Source: Streptomyces smaragdinus (lineage in GTDB: Bacteria; Actinomycetota; Actinomycetes; Streptomycetales; Streptomycetaceae). From it: 64,000 nt of DNA. This document shows, piece after piece, positions 1 to 7,408 of the stretch (its first letter is position 1; each line of letters opens with the position of its first letter). The translations under genes were made by a program, and so were the position numbers. The stretch covers positions 1 through 64,000 of the forward strand of contig NZ_WEGJ01000028.1 in the NCBI RefSeq assembly GCF_009604385.1, in the 5' to 3' direction. Under the pieces are notes generated by a model that was given only the letters and a program-made list of their open reading frames with translations, had not been told where the DNA came from and did not search any database.

Positions 1-501
1 TTGATGACGACCGCACCGATCGCCGCCGGCGGGCCGCCCACCCACCCTCCAGCGGGCCGGGCCGGTGTGCCCGGCTCCCGCCGGACCGGGACGGTTGTGG
101 CGTCCGGCCGGGGTGGGCGGCCGGACGCGACGATCGGACCGCGCGGCACACGCCCCCGCACGCCGTCCCCGTTCGGCGGCCGTGACGGGGGAGTGGCCGC
201 CGGTCAGGCACGGGGTACGGCCACCGGCGGCGGCCGGCGGCGGTTCGATCACCGCCCAGCATGCAGGGTCGTACCCCTCGGTCCCGGCCACCGACCGACC
301 CCACCTGGGGGACCGCTCGGCCCTTGTGACGGGGGCCGGACAGGGCCGGTCGGCACGGGGACCCGGCCGTCCGGCCCTGTCGCCGCGCCATGTCCCGCGG
401 CTTCACTCGGGATCGCGTCACGGTGTCCGCGCCGGTCACCCCGAGTGGGGATCCGGTGCCGGGGTGACGCGGACGGACACCCCACCGAACAGGTAGGTCA
501 C
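1..501. other. Upstream region without a supported gene
   Basis: This 500-base GC-rich stretch has open frames on both strands, but they read as low-complexity Arg/Pro/Gly/Ala protein without a recognisable domain. They appear to come from base composition. I see no RNA gene, repeat or terminator here. The promoter of the gene starting at 502 is presumably in the last part. Confidence 0.6.
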
Positions 502-990
502 GTGATCGGAATCGTGGGACACGCGGATCTCACCCCGCCGTCGCTGCGGCTGCTGGAGGGCGAACTCCGGACCCGGCTGGAGGGCCTCACCCCCCGGGCC
601 ACCGACGGCGTGGCCCGGGTCGGCTCCCGGCTGTCGGTCGCCTTCGGCCGGGCGGCGCGCGCCGCCGGGTTGCGGCTCATCGCCCTGGTGCCCGCGTACG
701 ACCGGCTGCCCGCACTGCCCCCCGGCAGCGGGGACGCGGGCGCGGCGGGAGAGACGCTGCTCCTCGCCGACCAGGTGCGGCTCATCGAGTACGACCCCAC
801 CCTGACGGTCCCCGACATCACCGCCGACGAGCAACTGGTGGGCGCCTGCCGCCGGTTGCTGGCCGTCTGGGACGGCTCGCGGTCGACGGCCCGCGACGCC
901 ACCGCGCATCTGGTCGCCTACGCGCGCGGGCTGGGCATCGAGGTGGACGTGGTGTGGCCGCCGGGTGCCGCCCGGCTCTCCGGCGTCTGA
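502..990 (+). CDS. SLOG/Rossmann-like conserved protein
   Basis: 162 aa. The GTG at 502 follows an AGGTAGG site; the open frame continues upstream, but that part is low-complexity and lacks a site. The N-terminus (VIGIVGHADL) looks like the first strand and loop of a Rossmann-like fold. The C-terminal half has an AVWDGS...AHLVAYARGLGIEVDVVWPPGA pattern, as in SLOG/LOG-type nucleotide-binding proteins that end in a strand followed by a VVWP-x-GA motif. No transmembrane segment or signal peptide. Function unknown; nucleotide or nucleotide-derivative binding is an inference from fold resemblance only. It stands alone, 151 bases before a secreted peptidase on the same strand. Confidence 0.72.
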   Translation: MIGIVGHADLTPPSLRLLEGELRTRLEGLTPRATDGVARVGSRLSVAFGRAARAAGLRLIALVPAYDRLPALPPGSGDAGAAGETLLLADQVRLIEYDPTLTVPDITADEQLVGACRRLLAVWDGSRSTARDATAHLVAYARGLGIEVDVVWPPGAARLSGV

Positions 991-1141
991 TCCTTTGCCG
1001 TTCCGATACCTTCTCGATACATCTACATTCGGCCCGCAGTGGGCAGAATTGGCGCGCGACGCCAAGATCAATCCGCGTCGTACAGCCGGTCAACGGCCCG
1101 TAACCAGCGATCCGTTGGCCGTTCTTCATCGAGGAGAGACG

Positions 1142-2398
1142 TTGAAGAGACCCCTGACGTTCCTGAGCGCGCTGACCGTCTGCGCGATGACGGCCCTGGG
1201 CCTTTCCGCCGCCCCGGCCCAGGCCGCCGACTCCGCACCCGACGCCGCCGTGATCCAGTCGTCCGTCGCCGCCGCCAAGGCCGGTGACCTGGCGGGCATC
1301 GACCCGTCGCTGCTCCGGTCCGACGACCCGCGTACGCAGGAGGCGATCGACACCCTGATCGCCCACTACAAGCCGCACACCGCCGCCGCCGACAAGCTCG
1401 CCGGCACGATCGGCACCGAGTGGACCGAGCTGCGCGACGCGGCCGCCGAATCGGCGATCGACGGGAACGACTACGTCTGCACCAACACCGCTCTCGGCGC
1501 CTACAGCGACCAGCTGCTCGAGGGCCTCACCCTCACCCAGTACCTGGTGATCCTGCTGTACGGCGTCCTCGACATCCCCAGCTACGACGCGCTGGTCTTC
1601 GGCGACCGCGACGCCGCGTACTCGTACGGGACGGCCGGCCAGTACTCGAACGAGATCACCCACACCTTCCGTGACCTGCGGAACTTCTGGGACATCGAGT
1701 CCGGCGACATCGACCTGATGGCGATGAAGAACGACACGATGAAGGACCCGTACAAGGTCGGGCGGACCGTCGCCTGGATGCAGGGCGACACCTACACCGA
1801 CGAGGAGTACCTGCCGGTCGCCGTCGCCATCATGGCGCTGATGGAGCCGCTGCCGCAGGGCCTGGACAACCCGATCTACACCTTCAACGCCTTCGCGTTC
1901 ACCGCCGAGGGCGACCCCGACCCGATGATCCAGGGGATCGGCGACGCCCTCGTCATGGGTGACGGCATCCTCACCGGCATGCAGGCCGTCGGCCTCGACG
2001 AGTACGCGCCGCGGGCGATCATGTCCCACGAGTTCGGCCACCACGTCCAGTTCGAGACCGGCGTCTACGAGGACACCGACCTCACCGGCCCCGAGGCCAC
2101 CCGGCGCACGGAGCTGATGGCGGACGCGTTCGGCACGTACTTCCTGGTCCACGCGCGCGGCGAGGCGCTCAACGCCGAGCGCTACCTGGGGTCGAGCCAG
2201 TCCTTCTACGAGGTCGGCGACTGCTCGTTCACCAGCGCCGGCCACCACGGCACGCCCAACCAGCGCATCGCCGCGTCCACCTGGGGCGGCGACCTGGCGG
2301 CCGACGCGCGGGCACAGGGGCACATCCTGCCGGCCGTGACGTTCGGCGATCTGTTCGAGGCGCAGCTGCCGGCGCTGGTTGCGCCCGACGTGAGCTGA
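1142..2398 (+). CDS. Secreted neutral zinc metallopeptidase-like protein
   Basis: 418 aa. Starts at a TTG five bases after GAGGAGA; the predicted N-terminus is then a classical signal peptide (Lys-Arg, a hydrophobic stretch, and Ala-rich cleavage near APAQAA, residue ~29). Zinc-binding HEFGH is at residues 296-300, followed about 30 residues later by ELMADAFG, the E-x-x-A-D element that supplies the third ligand in YpfJ-type neutral zinc metallopeptidases. A GHHGTPNQR stretch near residue 365 resembles the HGT-x-x-QR signature of that family. Probably an extracellular protease; substrate unknown. A strong terminator follows. Confidence 0.85.
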   Translation: MKRPLTFLSALTVCAMTALGLSAAPAQAADSAPDAAVIQSSVAAAKAGDLAGIDPSLLRSDDPRTQEAIDTLIAHYKPHTAAADKLAGTIGTEWTELRDAAAESAIDGNDYVCTNTALGAYSDQLLEGLTLTQYLVILLYGVLDIPSYDALVFGDRDAAYSYGTAGQYSNEITHTFRDLRNFWDIESGDIDLMAMKNDTMKDPYKVGRTVAWMQGDTYTDEEYLPVAVAIMALMEPLPQGLDNPIYTFNAFAFTAEGDPDPMIQGIGDALVMGDGILTGMQAVGLDEYAPRAIMSHEFGHHVQFETGVYEDTDLTGPEATRRTELMADAFGTYFLVHARGEALNAERYLGSSQSFYEVGDCSFTSAGHHGTPNQRIAASTWGGDLAADARAQGHILPAVTFGDLFEAQLPALVAPDVS

Positions 2399-2418
2399 GT
2401 CTTCGCCCGTTTGTACGA

Positions 2419-2451
2419 GGGGAGTCGGTCCGTGAGGACCGGCTCCCCTTT
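2419..2451 (+). terminator. Terminator after the metallopeptidase
   Basis: A 13-bp stem (GGGGAGTCGGTCC / GGACCGGCTCCCC, one G-T wobble) with a GTGA loop, followed by TTT. It lies 20 bases past the stop codon. Confidence 0.85.
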
Positions 2452-2500
2452 CGCTATCTTGCCGTGACCCGACCGTCATCCGGCGTTGACCGCTTCGTTT

Positions 2501-2512
2501 GCATGCGCATGC
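2501..2512. promoter_or_regulatory. Palindrome upstream of the endonuclease
   Basis: GCATGCGCATGC is a perfect 12-base palindrome 48 bases before the endonuclease start codon, in a locally more AT-rich patch with a TTGACC hexamer a few bases upstream. It could be an operator or part of the promoter; no known regulator motif is recognised. Confidence 0.3.
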
Positions 2513-2560
2513 CACGCTCGTCGTACCGGTCAATCAACCCGCGTAGAACGGACACCCCAC

Positions 2561-3361
2561 ATGCCCGACACGCAGTTGCCCGCCCCCCGCCGCTGGAAGG
2601 CCCTCGCCCTCGCCACCGCCGCCGTGCTGACGGCCCTCGCCGCGAACGCGTCACCGGCGGCGGCGAACGACGACTACGACTCGACGTACTACAAGAACGC
2701 CGTCGGCAAGACCGGCACCGGTCTCAAGTCCGCGCTGCACACGATCATCGGCCCCCAGAGCAAGCTGTCGTACGCGGCCCTCTGGGAAGCCCTGAAGGTC
2801 ACCGACCAGGACCCGGGCAACAGCGCCAACGTGCTCCTGATCTACTCGGGCAAGTCCCGCGCCAAGTCCCTCAACGGCGGGAACGTCGGCGACTGGAACC
2901 GCGAGCACGTCTGGGCGAAGTCGCACGGCGACTTCGGCACCGCCACCGGCCCCGGCACCGACCTGCACCACATGCGCGCCGAGGATGTCCAGGTCAACTC
3001 CATCCGCGGCAACAAGGACTTCGACAACGGCGGCTCCCCCGTGACCGGCGCCCCCGGCAGCTTCACCGACTCCGACTCCTTCGAGCCGCGCGACGCGGTC
3101 AAGGGCGACGTGGCCCGCATGATCCTCTACATGGCGGTGCGCTACGAGGGCGGCGACGGCTTCCCGAACCTCGAGCCCAACGACAGCACGTCGAACGGCA
3201 GCGCCCCGTACCACGGCCGGCTGTCCGTGCTGAAGCAGTGGAACGAGCAGGACCCGCCGGACGCCTGGGAGGAGCGCCGCAACCAGGTGATCTACGACAC
3301 CTACCAGCACAACCGCAACCCGTTCATCGACCACCCGGAGTGGGTCGAGGCGATCTGGTGA
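2561..3361 (+). CDS. Secreted endonuclease I family nuclease
   Basis: 266 aa from the ATG at 2561. An earlier in-frame start at 2486 would place non-signal sequence before the signal peptide. Residues ~12-34 form an Ala/Leu-rich signal peptide ending near SPAAAND. The mature part has the endonuclease I (EndA/NucM) hallmark NREHVWAKSHGDFG (about residues 111-124), in which the His of the NREHVWPKS motif is the catalytic base, and downstream DLHHMRAEDVQVNSIRGNKDF with the Asn that helps bind magnesium. Non-specific extracellular DNA/RNA degradation is expected. Monocistronic, between two terminators. Confidence 0.88.
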   Translation: MPDTQLPAPRRWKALALATAAVLTALAANASPAAANDDYDSTYYKNAVGKTGTGLKSALHTIIGPQSKLSYAALWEALKVTDQDPGNSANVLLIYSGKSRAKSLNGGNVGDWNREHVWAKSHGDFGTATGPGTDLHHMRAEDVQVNSIRGNKDFDNGGSPVTGAPGSFTDSDSFEPRDAVKGDVARMILYMAVRYEGGDGFPNLEPNDSTSNGSAPYHGRLSVLKQWNEQDPPDAWEERRNQVIYDTYQHNRNPFIDHPEWVEAIW

Positions 3362-3382
3362 GCCTTTGAGGGCGCCGGACCC

Positions 3383-3429
3383 GGCCCCGTCCCGTCCGGC
3401 CCTCCCCGGGCGGACCGGACGGGGCCTTT
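3383..3429 (+). terminator. Terminator after the endonuclease
   Basis: A 16-bp stem with one mismatch, arms at 3383-3398 (GGCCCCGTCCCGTCCG) and 3411-3426, then CCTTTC. It lies 22 bases after the stop. Confidence 0.85.
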
Positions 3430-3509
3430 CCGCAGGGCCGACCGGCCCTCCGGCGCGGGTTCTGTCGACTCTGTGACTGTCCTCGCCCCCGTCGTTTGAT
3501 CAACGGTGG

Positions 3510-3553
3510 GCCGGGAGGCGTGCCGCTTTCCCTTGGGCGCGCGTCCTCCCGGC
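3510..3553. promoter_or_regulatory. Leader inverted repeat before ctaD
   Basis: Arms GCCGGGAGG (3510-3518) and CCTCCCGGC (3545-3553) pair perfectly over a 26-base loop in the untranslated region before ctaD. It could be an mRNA leader hairpin or a protein site; no known family matched. Confidence 0.35.
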
Positions 3554-3588
3554 ACCCCCGTAGTTGAAGCGATGGAGGATGCAGACCG

Positions 3589-5262
3589 GTGGCCACAATT
3601 GACGTGCCCAGGGACCAGGCGGCGGTGCCCGTCCCGACGGGACGCACGAGGAAACCCTCACGGGTCTGGGTGGAGTGGCTGACCACCACCGACCACAAGC
3701 AGATCGGGACGCTCTACCTCATCGCGGCCTTCGTCTTCTTCCTGGTCGGCGGCGTGCTGGCCCTCGCGATGCGCGCCGAGCTGGCCCGGCCGGGGCTGCA
3801 GATCCTCTCCAACGAGCAGTTCAACCAGGCGTTCACCATGCACGGCAGCATCATGCTGCTGATGTTCGCGATGCCGCTGTTCACCGGCTTCGCCAACTGG
3901 ATCATGCCGCTGCAGATCGGCGCCCCGGACGTGGCCTTCCCCCGGCTGAACATGCTCGCCTTCTGGCTCTTCCTGTTCGGCTCCACGATCGCCGCCCTCG
4001 GCTTCCTCACCCCCGGCGGCGCGGCGGACTTCGGCTGGTTCCTGTACGTACCGCTGTCCGACGCCACCCACTCGCCGGGCCTCGGCGCCGACCTGTGGAT
4101 CATGGGCGTGGCGCTGTCCGGCTTCGGCAGCATCCTGGGCGCGGTCAACTTCATCACCACGATCCTGTGCATGCGCGCGCCCGGCCTGACCATGTTCCGG
4201 CTGCCGATCTTCACCTGGAACGTGCTGCTCACGGCCGTGCTGATCCTGATGGTCTTCCCCGTGCTGGCCGCCGCCCTGTTCGCGCTGGAGATGGACCGCC
4301 GCTTCGGCTCGAGCATCTTCGACCCGGCGAACGGGGGTCCGCTGCTCTGGCAGCACCTCTTCTGGTTCTTCGGCCATCCGGAGGTGTACATCCTGGCGCT
4401 GCCGTTCTTCGGCATCGTCTCCGAGATCATCCCGGTGTTCGCCCGCAAGCCGATGTTCGGCTACATCGGGCTGATCGGCGCGACGATCTCCATCGCGGGC
4501 CTGTCGGTCACGGTCTGGGCGCACCACATGTACGTCACGGGCGGCGTGCTGCTCCCGTTCTTCGCCTTCATGACGATGCTGATCGCCGTACCGACGGGCG
4601 TGAAGTTCTTCAACTGGATCGGCACGATGTGGAAGGGCTCCCTGTCCTTCGAGACGCCGATGCTGTGGACGACGGGCTTCCTGATGACGTTCCTCTTCGG
4701 CGGTCTGACGGGCGTCCTGCTCGCCTCGCCTCCGCTGGACTTCCACGTCTCGGACACGTACTTCGTCGTCGCCCACTTCCACTACGTGCTGTTCGGCACC
4801 GTCGTGTACGCGATGTTCGCCGGCTTCCACTTCTGGTGGCCGAAGTTCACCGGCAAGATGCTCGACGAACGCCTCGGGAAGATCACCTTCTGGACCCTGA
4901 CGGTCGGCTTCCACACCACGTTCCTCGTCCAGCACTGGCTGGGCGTGGAGGGCATGCCGCGCCGGTACGCGGACTACCTCGCGGCCGACGGCTTCACCGC
5001 GCTCAACATGGTCTCGACGATCGGCACGTTCATCCTCGGGCTCTCCTTCCTCCCGTTCTTCTACAACATCTGGAAGACCGCCAAGTACGGCAAGAAGGTC
5101 GAGGTCGACGACCCGTGGGGGTACGGCCGTTCGCTGGAGTGGGCGACGTCCTGCCCGCCGCCCCGGCACAACTTCCACACCCTGCCCCGGATCCGCTCCG
5201 AGTCCCCGGCGTTCGACCTCCACCACCCCGAGCACGCCCGTACCGAACTCGAACCGGCCTGA
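3589..5262 (+). CDS. ctaD: Cytochrome c oxidase subunit I (CtaD)
   Basis: 557 aa; GTG start after GGAGGA. This is the haem-copper catalytic subunit of the aa3-type oxidase, with 12 predicted membrane helices. Visible motifs: TTDHKQIGTLY at the N-terminus, FTMHGSIMLLMF (low-spin haem His), FWFFGHPEVYI (CuB His with the cross-linked Tyr), WAHHMYVTG (the HH pair for CuB), and VAHFHYVLFG (haem a3/CuB histidines). All expected ligand histidines are present, so it should be active. The usual ctaC/ctaE/qcr partner genes are not beside it, so it is probably a second, orphan copy such as streptomycetes often carry. The next gene starts 12 bases later. Confidence 0.95.
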   Translation: MATIDVPRDQAAVPVPTGRTRKPSRVWVEWLTTTDHKQIGTLYLIAAFVFFLVGGVLALAMRAELARPGLQILSNEQFNQAFTMHGSIMLLMFAMPLFTGFANWIMPLQIGAPDVAFPRLNMLAFWLFLFGSTIAALGFLTPGGAADFGWFLYVPLSDATHSPGLGADLWIMGVALSGFGSILGAVNFITTILCMRAPGLTMFRLPIFTWNVLLTAVLILMVFPVLAAALFALEMDRRFGSSIFDPANGGPLLWQHLFWFFGHPEVYILALPFFGIVSEIIPVFARKPMFGYIGLIGATISIAGLSVTVWAHHMYVTGGVLLPFFAFMTMLIAVPTGVKFFNWIGTMWKGSLSFETPMLWTTGFLMTFLFGGLTGVLLASPPLDFHVSDTYFVVAHFHYVLFGTVVYAMFAGFHFWWPKFTGKMLDERLGKITFWTLTVGFHTTFLVQHWLGVEGMPRRYADYLAADGFTALNMVSTIGTFILGLSFLPFFYNIWKTAKYGKKVEVDDPWGYGRSLEWATSCPPPRHNFHTLPRIRSESPAFDLHHPEHARTELEPA

Positions 5263-5274
5263 CCGGAAGGGACC

Positions 5275-5799
5275 GTGATGCACCACTCCGTCCTCGCCCT
5301 CGGCTGCGCCGCGACCACCCTCGCGGGCTGCGTCTGGTACGTCCCCGCCCTGGCCACGGTCCGGGCAGGGGAGGACCGCCCGGCCTCCCGCCGCTGCGCG
5401 GCGGCGGCGGTCCTCACGGCCTGGGGCACGCTGATCGCCGTCGCGGTCTCGCTGGCCCTGACCTCGTCCTGGCTCGCCCCGCTGACGGCGGCGGGGGCGG
5501 GGCTGGCGCTGGCCTCGGCCCTGCGCGTGCGCGCCGCCCTGGTGGCCCGCGCGGAACGGGCGCCGTGGGTGGACATCCTCCCGACGGTCGCTCGACCGCC
5601 CCAGCGCGCCTTCGCGGCCTGGACGGTCACGGGGCTGTCGACGGGGCTGGTCCTGTCGGTGGTGGTCATGCTGGCGGCGCAGTCCACTCCCGTGGCCCCG
5701 CGCATCACCCTGGCCCTGCTGACGGGAGCCTCGGCCACGGCGGCGTTCCTCCTGCTGGCGGCGGCGCGCCTGCCGCGGGGGGCGCAGCACCGGGCCTGA
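5275..5799 (+). CDS. Small four-helix membrane protein downstream of ctaD
   Basis: 174 aa; GTG at 5275 (ATG also at 5278) after GAAGGGA. About four hydrophobic segments (residues ~2-26, ~45-80, ~115-140, ~145-165) separated by short Arg-rich loops; no cysteine or histidine pattern that would bind metal or haem. It follows ctaD by 12 bases and ends at a strong terminator, so the two are probably co-transcribed. I do not recognise a family. Position suggests a role in oxidase assembly or stability, but that is only an inference from context. Confidence 0.78.
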   Translation: MMHHSVLALGCAATTLAGCVWYVPALATVRAGEDRPASRRCAAAAVLTAWGTLIAVAVSLALTSSWLAPLTAAGAGLALASALRVRAALVARAERAPWVDILPTVARPPQRAFAAWTVTGLSTGLVLSVVVMLAAQSTPVAPRITLALLTGASATAAFLLLAAARLPRGAQHRA

Positions 5800-5808
5800 C
5801 GGCGATTC

Positions 5809-5844
5809 GGCTGCCTTCGGTCGCGTGACCGGAGGCAGCCTTTT
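5809..5844 (+). terminator. Terminator of the ctaD operon
   Basis: A 14-bp stem (GGCTGCCTTCGGTC / GACCGGAGGCAGCC, one G-T wobble), a four-base loop and TTTT, beginning ten bases after the stop. Confidence 0.9.
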
Positions 5845-5850
5845 CGCGGG

Positions 5851-6153
5851 TCAGGACAGCCGCATCCCACGCGCCTCGGCGACGCGCAGCACGTCGCGCA
5901 GGGAGCGGGCGAGCCGTCGTCCGGTGTAGCGGACCTCGGTGTAGTCGGAGAGGGGGTCGTCCAGGATCTCCATCGCCTCGCCGAGGATGTCGGCGCCGAC
6001 GCTCAGGAGTTCGGCCTCTGTCACGTCCGCGAGCCGGGAGAGAAGCCCGCCGCCTTCACCGGTGATGAGGAAGCACCGCTTGCCTTCGGGGGAGAGCCAG
6101 GGGAGGAGGCGGGGTTCGTCTCCGCTGCCTTGGGGGTGGATAGGGTGGCGCAT
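5851..6153 (-). CDS. Conserved hypothetical protein paired with a short GntR regulator
   Basis: 100 aa from the ATG at 6153, preceded by AAGGAG at nine bases; an upstream in-frame start lacks a site. Soluble, with an N-terminal PRLLPWLSPEGKRCFLI strand-rich part and a helical acidic C-terminal half (residues ~40-95). No catalytic motif recognised. Small proteins of this kind occur in Streptomyces next to very short GntR-type genes, as here, where it is divergently transcribed from one. A joint role is inferred from arrangement only. Confidence 0.65.
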   Translation of the reverse strand: MRHPIHPQGSGDEPRLLPWLSPEGKRCFLITGEGGGLLSRLADVTEAELLSVGADILGEAMEILDDPLSDYTEVRYTGRRLARSLRDVLRVAEARGMRLS

Positions 6154-6241
6154 GTCGGTCTGCTCCTTGTCAGATCGGCCGTGCCCCGGGAGGTCCCACA
6201 ACCTCGCCGGGGCGTCTTGCGTCCCTCACCGTAAACCGGCT

Positions 6242-6278
6242 GTTAGCTCCTGTCTATAGCTAACTATTACTGCTAGCT
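6242..6278. promoter_or_regulatory. Repeated TAGCT inverted repeats between divergent genes
   Basis: GTTAGCT (6242-6248) and AGCTAAC (6258-6264) form a perfect 7-base inverted repeat with a nine-base spacer; a further GCTAGCT lies at 6272-6278. The patch is strikingly AT-rich for this genome and lies in the 160-base gap between the GntR-type gene and its divergent partner, so it is the natural operator candidate for the GntR protein. Confidence 0.5.
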
Positions 6279-6313
6279 TCTATGTTCGACTGTGGAGCCA
6301 TGCGTACAGTCCA

Positions 6314-6541
6314 ATGGTGATTGAGTTCGACCCGACCCAGCCCAAGTGGACGCAGATCGCGGACGATCTGCGCGCGAAGATCGCCAGCGGCGAGTACCCG
6401 CCGCGAACCCTGATCTCCGAGGTGCAGCTGGAACGGGACTACGGCGTAGCCCGCATCACGGTCCGCAAGGCCACGGCGGCCCTCCGCGAGGAGGGCCTGA
6501 TCACCACGACGCCGGGAATGGGCTCGTTCGTAGCCGGCTGA
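6314..6541 (+). CDS. Short GntR-family DNA-binding protein (winged helix only)
   Basis: 75 aa. Nearly the whole chain is one GntR winged helix-turn-helix: PKWTQIADDLRAKIASGEYPP, then LERDYGVARITVRKATAALREEGLI and the wing ending in GMGSFVAG. The effector-binding domain of full-length GntR regulators (usually about 230-250 aa) is absent, so it may respond to no ligand or to a partner protein. There is no good ribosome site; a TACAGT at 6305-6310 would put transcription start near the second codon (GTG 6317), so the mRNA may be leaderless. Divergent from the 100-aa partner gene. Confidence 0.75.
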   Translation: MVIEFDPTQPKWTQIADDLRAKIASGEYPPRTLISEVQLERDYGVARITVRKATAALREEGLITTTPGMGSFVAG

Positions 6542-6556
6542 CCGCCGCCCGGAGCC

Positions 6557-6841
6557 TCAACTCATCCGCTCCACGGCTTCCTTGGACTCCTTGAGCCCCT
6601 CCCCGGTGAGCTCCCGATACACCTTGATGGCCGCGATCTTCTTGTTCTGCCGGATCAGCTCGTAGACCCGCTCCATCCCCGGGATCTGGGGCTCCTCCAC
6701 GCCCAGATGCCCGAGCAGCAGATCAACCTTCCGCTCCAGCCGGGCAAGCTGCTGCTCGACCTTCGCGTTCTTCCCGGACGGCAGCGCGAGGGAGACCATG
6801 ACGACGAGCATGAGGACTGCGGCGAGCAGTATGTATTCCAT
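6557..6841 (-). CDS. Membrane-anchored ribosomal L7/L12 C-terminal-like protein
   Basis: 94 aa from the ATG at 6841. Residues ~3-21 are a single hydrophobic helix (EYILLAAVLMLVVMVSLAL). A charged coiled stretch follows (VEQQLARLERKVDLLL), and the C-terminal third, KKIAAIKVYRELTGEGLKESKEAVE, matches the helical core of the L7/L12 C-terminal domain (K-I-x-x-I-K-x-x-R-x-x-T-x-x-x-L-K-E-A/S-K). In ribosomes that domain contacts translation GTPases. Here the flexible L7/L12 N-terminal dimerisation domain is replaced by a membrane anchor. Convergent with the short GntR gene, 15 bases apart. Role unknown. Confidence 0.72.
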   Translation of the reverse strand: MEYILLAAVLMLVVMVSLALPSGKNAKVEQQLARLERKVDLLLGHLGVEEPQIPGMERVYELIRQNKKIAAIKVYRELTGEGLKESKEAVERMS

Positions 6842-6958
6842 GCCGGGGACCCTATTGCGCACGCTGAAGGGTGAGACCCTATACGGCGGAACATCCGTGG
6901 TCGGCCACGCTCGTTGATCGAGTGGTGTTCGGGACTGCGAGGCGAAGGAGGACGGCCG

Positions 6959-7288
6959 ATGAGCCCTGCACGTCGTTGGCAGGATGTGAAGGCGGAGGCG
7001 CACAGACGTCACCCGGAGCTCCACGACCCGCGGCTGCGGGAGCGTGCGGATGCCGAGCTGGACGCGCAGATCGCCGGGTTCCACCTGCGGGAGCTGCGCC
7101 GACTGGTCGGCAAGACCCAGGCTGACGTCGCCGCTGCGATCGAGGTCTCTCAGTCGCGGATCTCCCAGATCGAGAACGGCGATCTCGACTCGATGGAGCT
7201 GGAGACCCTGCGTGCTTACGCCGCAGCCCTCGGCGGCCATGTAGATGTTACTGTCGGCATTGGACCGCATGCTGTGAAGGTTGCCTGA
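6959..7288 (+). CDS. XRE-family (HigA-like) DNA-binding protein
   Basis: 109 aa; ATG at 6959 with AAGGAGGA seven bases upstream. An N-terminal charged helical part (MSPARRWQDVKAEAHRRHPE) precedes a Cro/C1 helix-turn-helix at about residues 45-95: LRRLVGKTQADVAAAIEVSQSRISQIENGDLD. Size and layout match HigA-type antitoxins that normally follow a RelE/HigB toxin gene. No toxin-like frame precedes it (the 117 bases upstream are non-coding) or follows it, so it looks like a solitary regulator or an orphaned antitoxin. Confidence 0.75.
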   Translation: MSPARRWQDVKAEAHRRHPELHDPRLRERADAELDAQIAGFHLRELRRLVGKTQADVAAAIEVSQSRISQIENGDLDSMELETLRAYAAALGGHVDVTVGIGPHAVKVA

Positions 7289-7408
7289 ACGAATCCGTGA
7301 ATGACGGCTCGGCGGACGCGGCCGGACTCGCTGTATCTCCGAGTTGGTCACGTGGCCTTGTTTCGATGCCGCTCCCTCCCGGCGCAGGACACGACGCGCG
7401 CGGGTTGT

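Noticed and set aside
818..2533. Long open frame on the minus strand opposite the metallopeptidase
   Set aside because: Antisense to a gene with clear signal peptide and HExxH motif. Its Arg/Val/Gly-rich sequence has no domain and reflects GC-rich codon bias.
3658..5828. Two frames of over 700 codons overlapping ctaD on both strands
   Set aside because: Low-complexity Arg/His/Pro/Gly translations, shadows of ctaD, which has all its haem and copper ligands in the chosen frame.
6959..7288. Complete toxin-antitoxin pair
   Set aside because: Only the antitoxin-like half is present; no toxin frame within several hundred bases.
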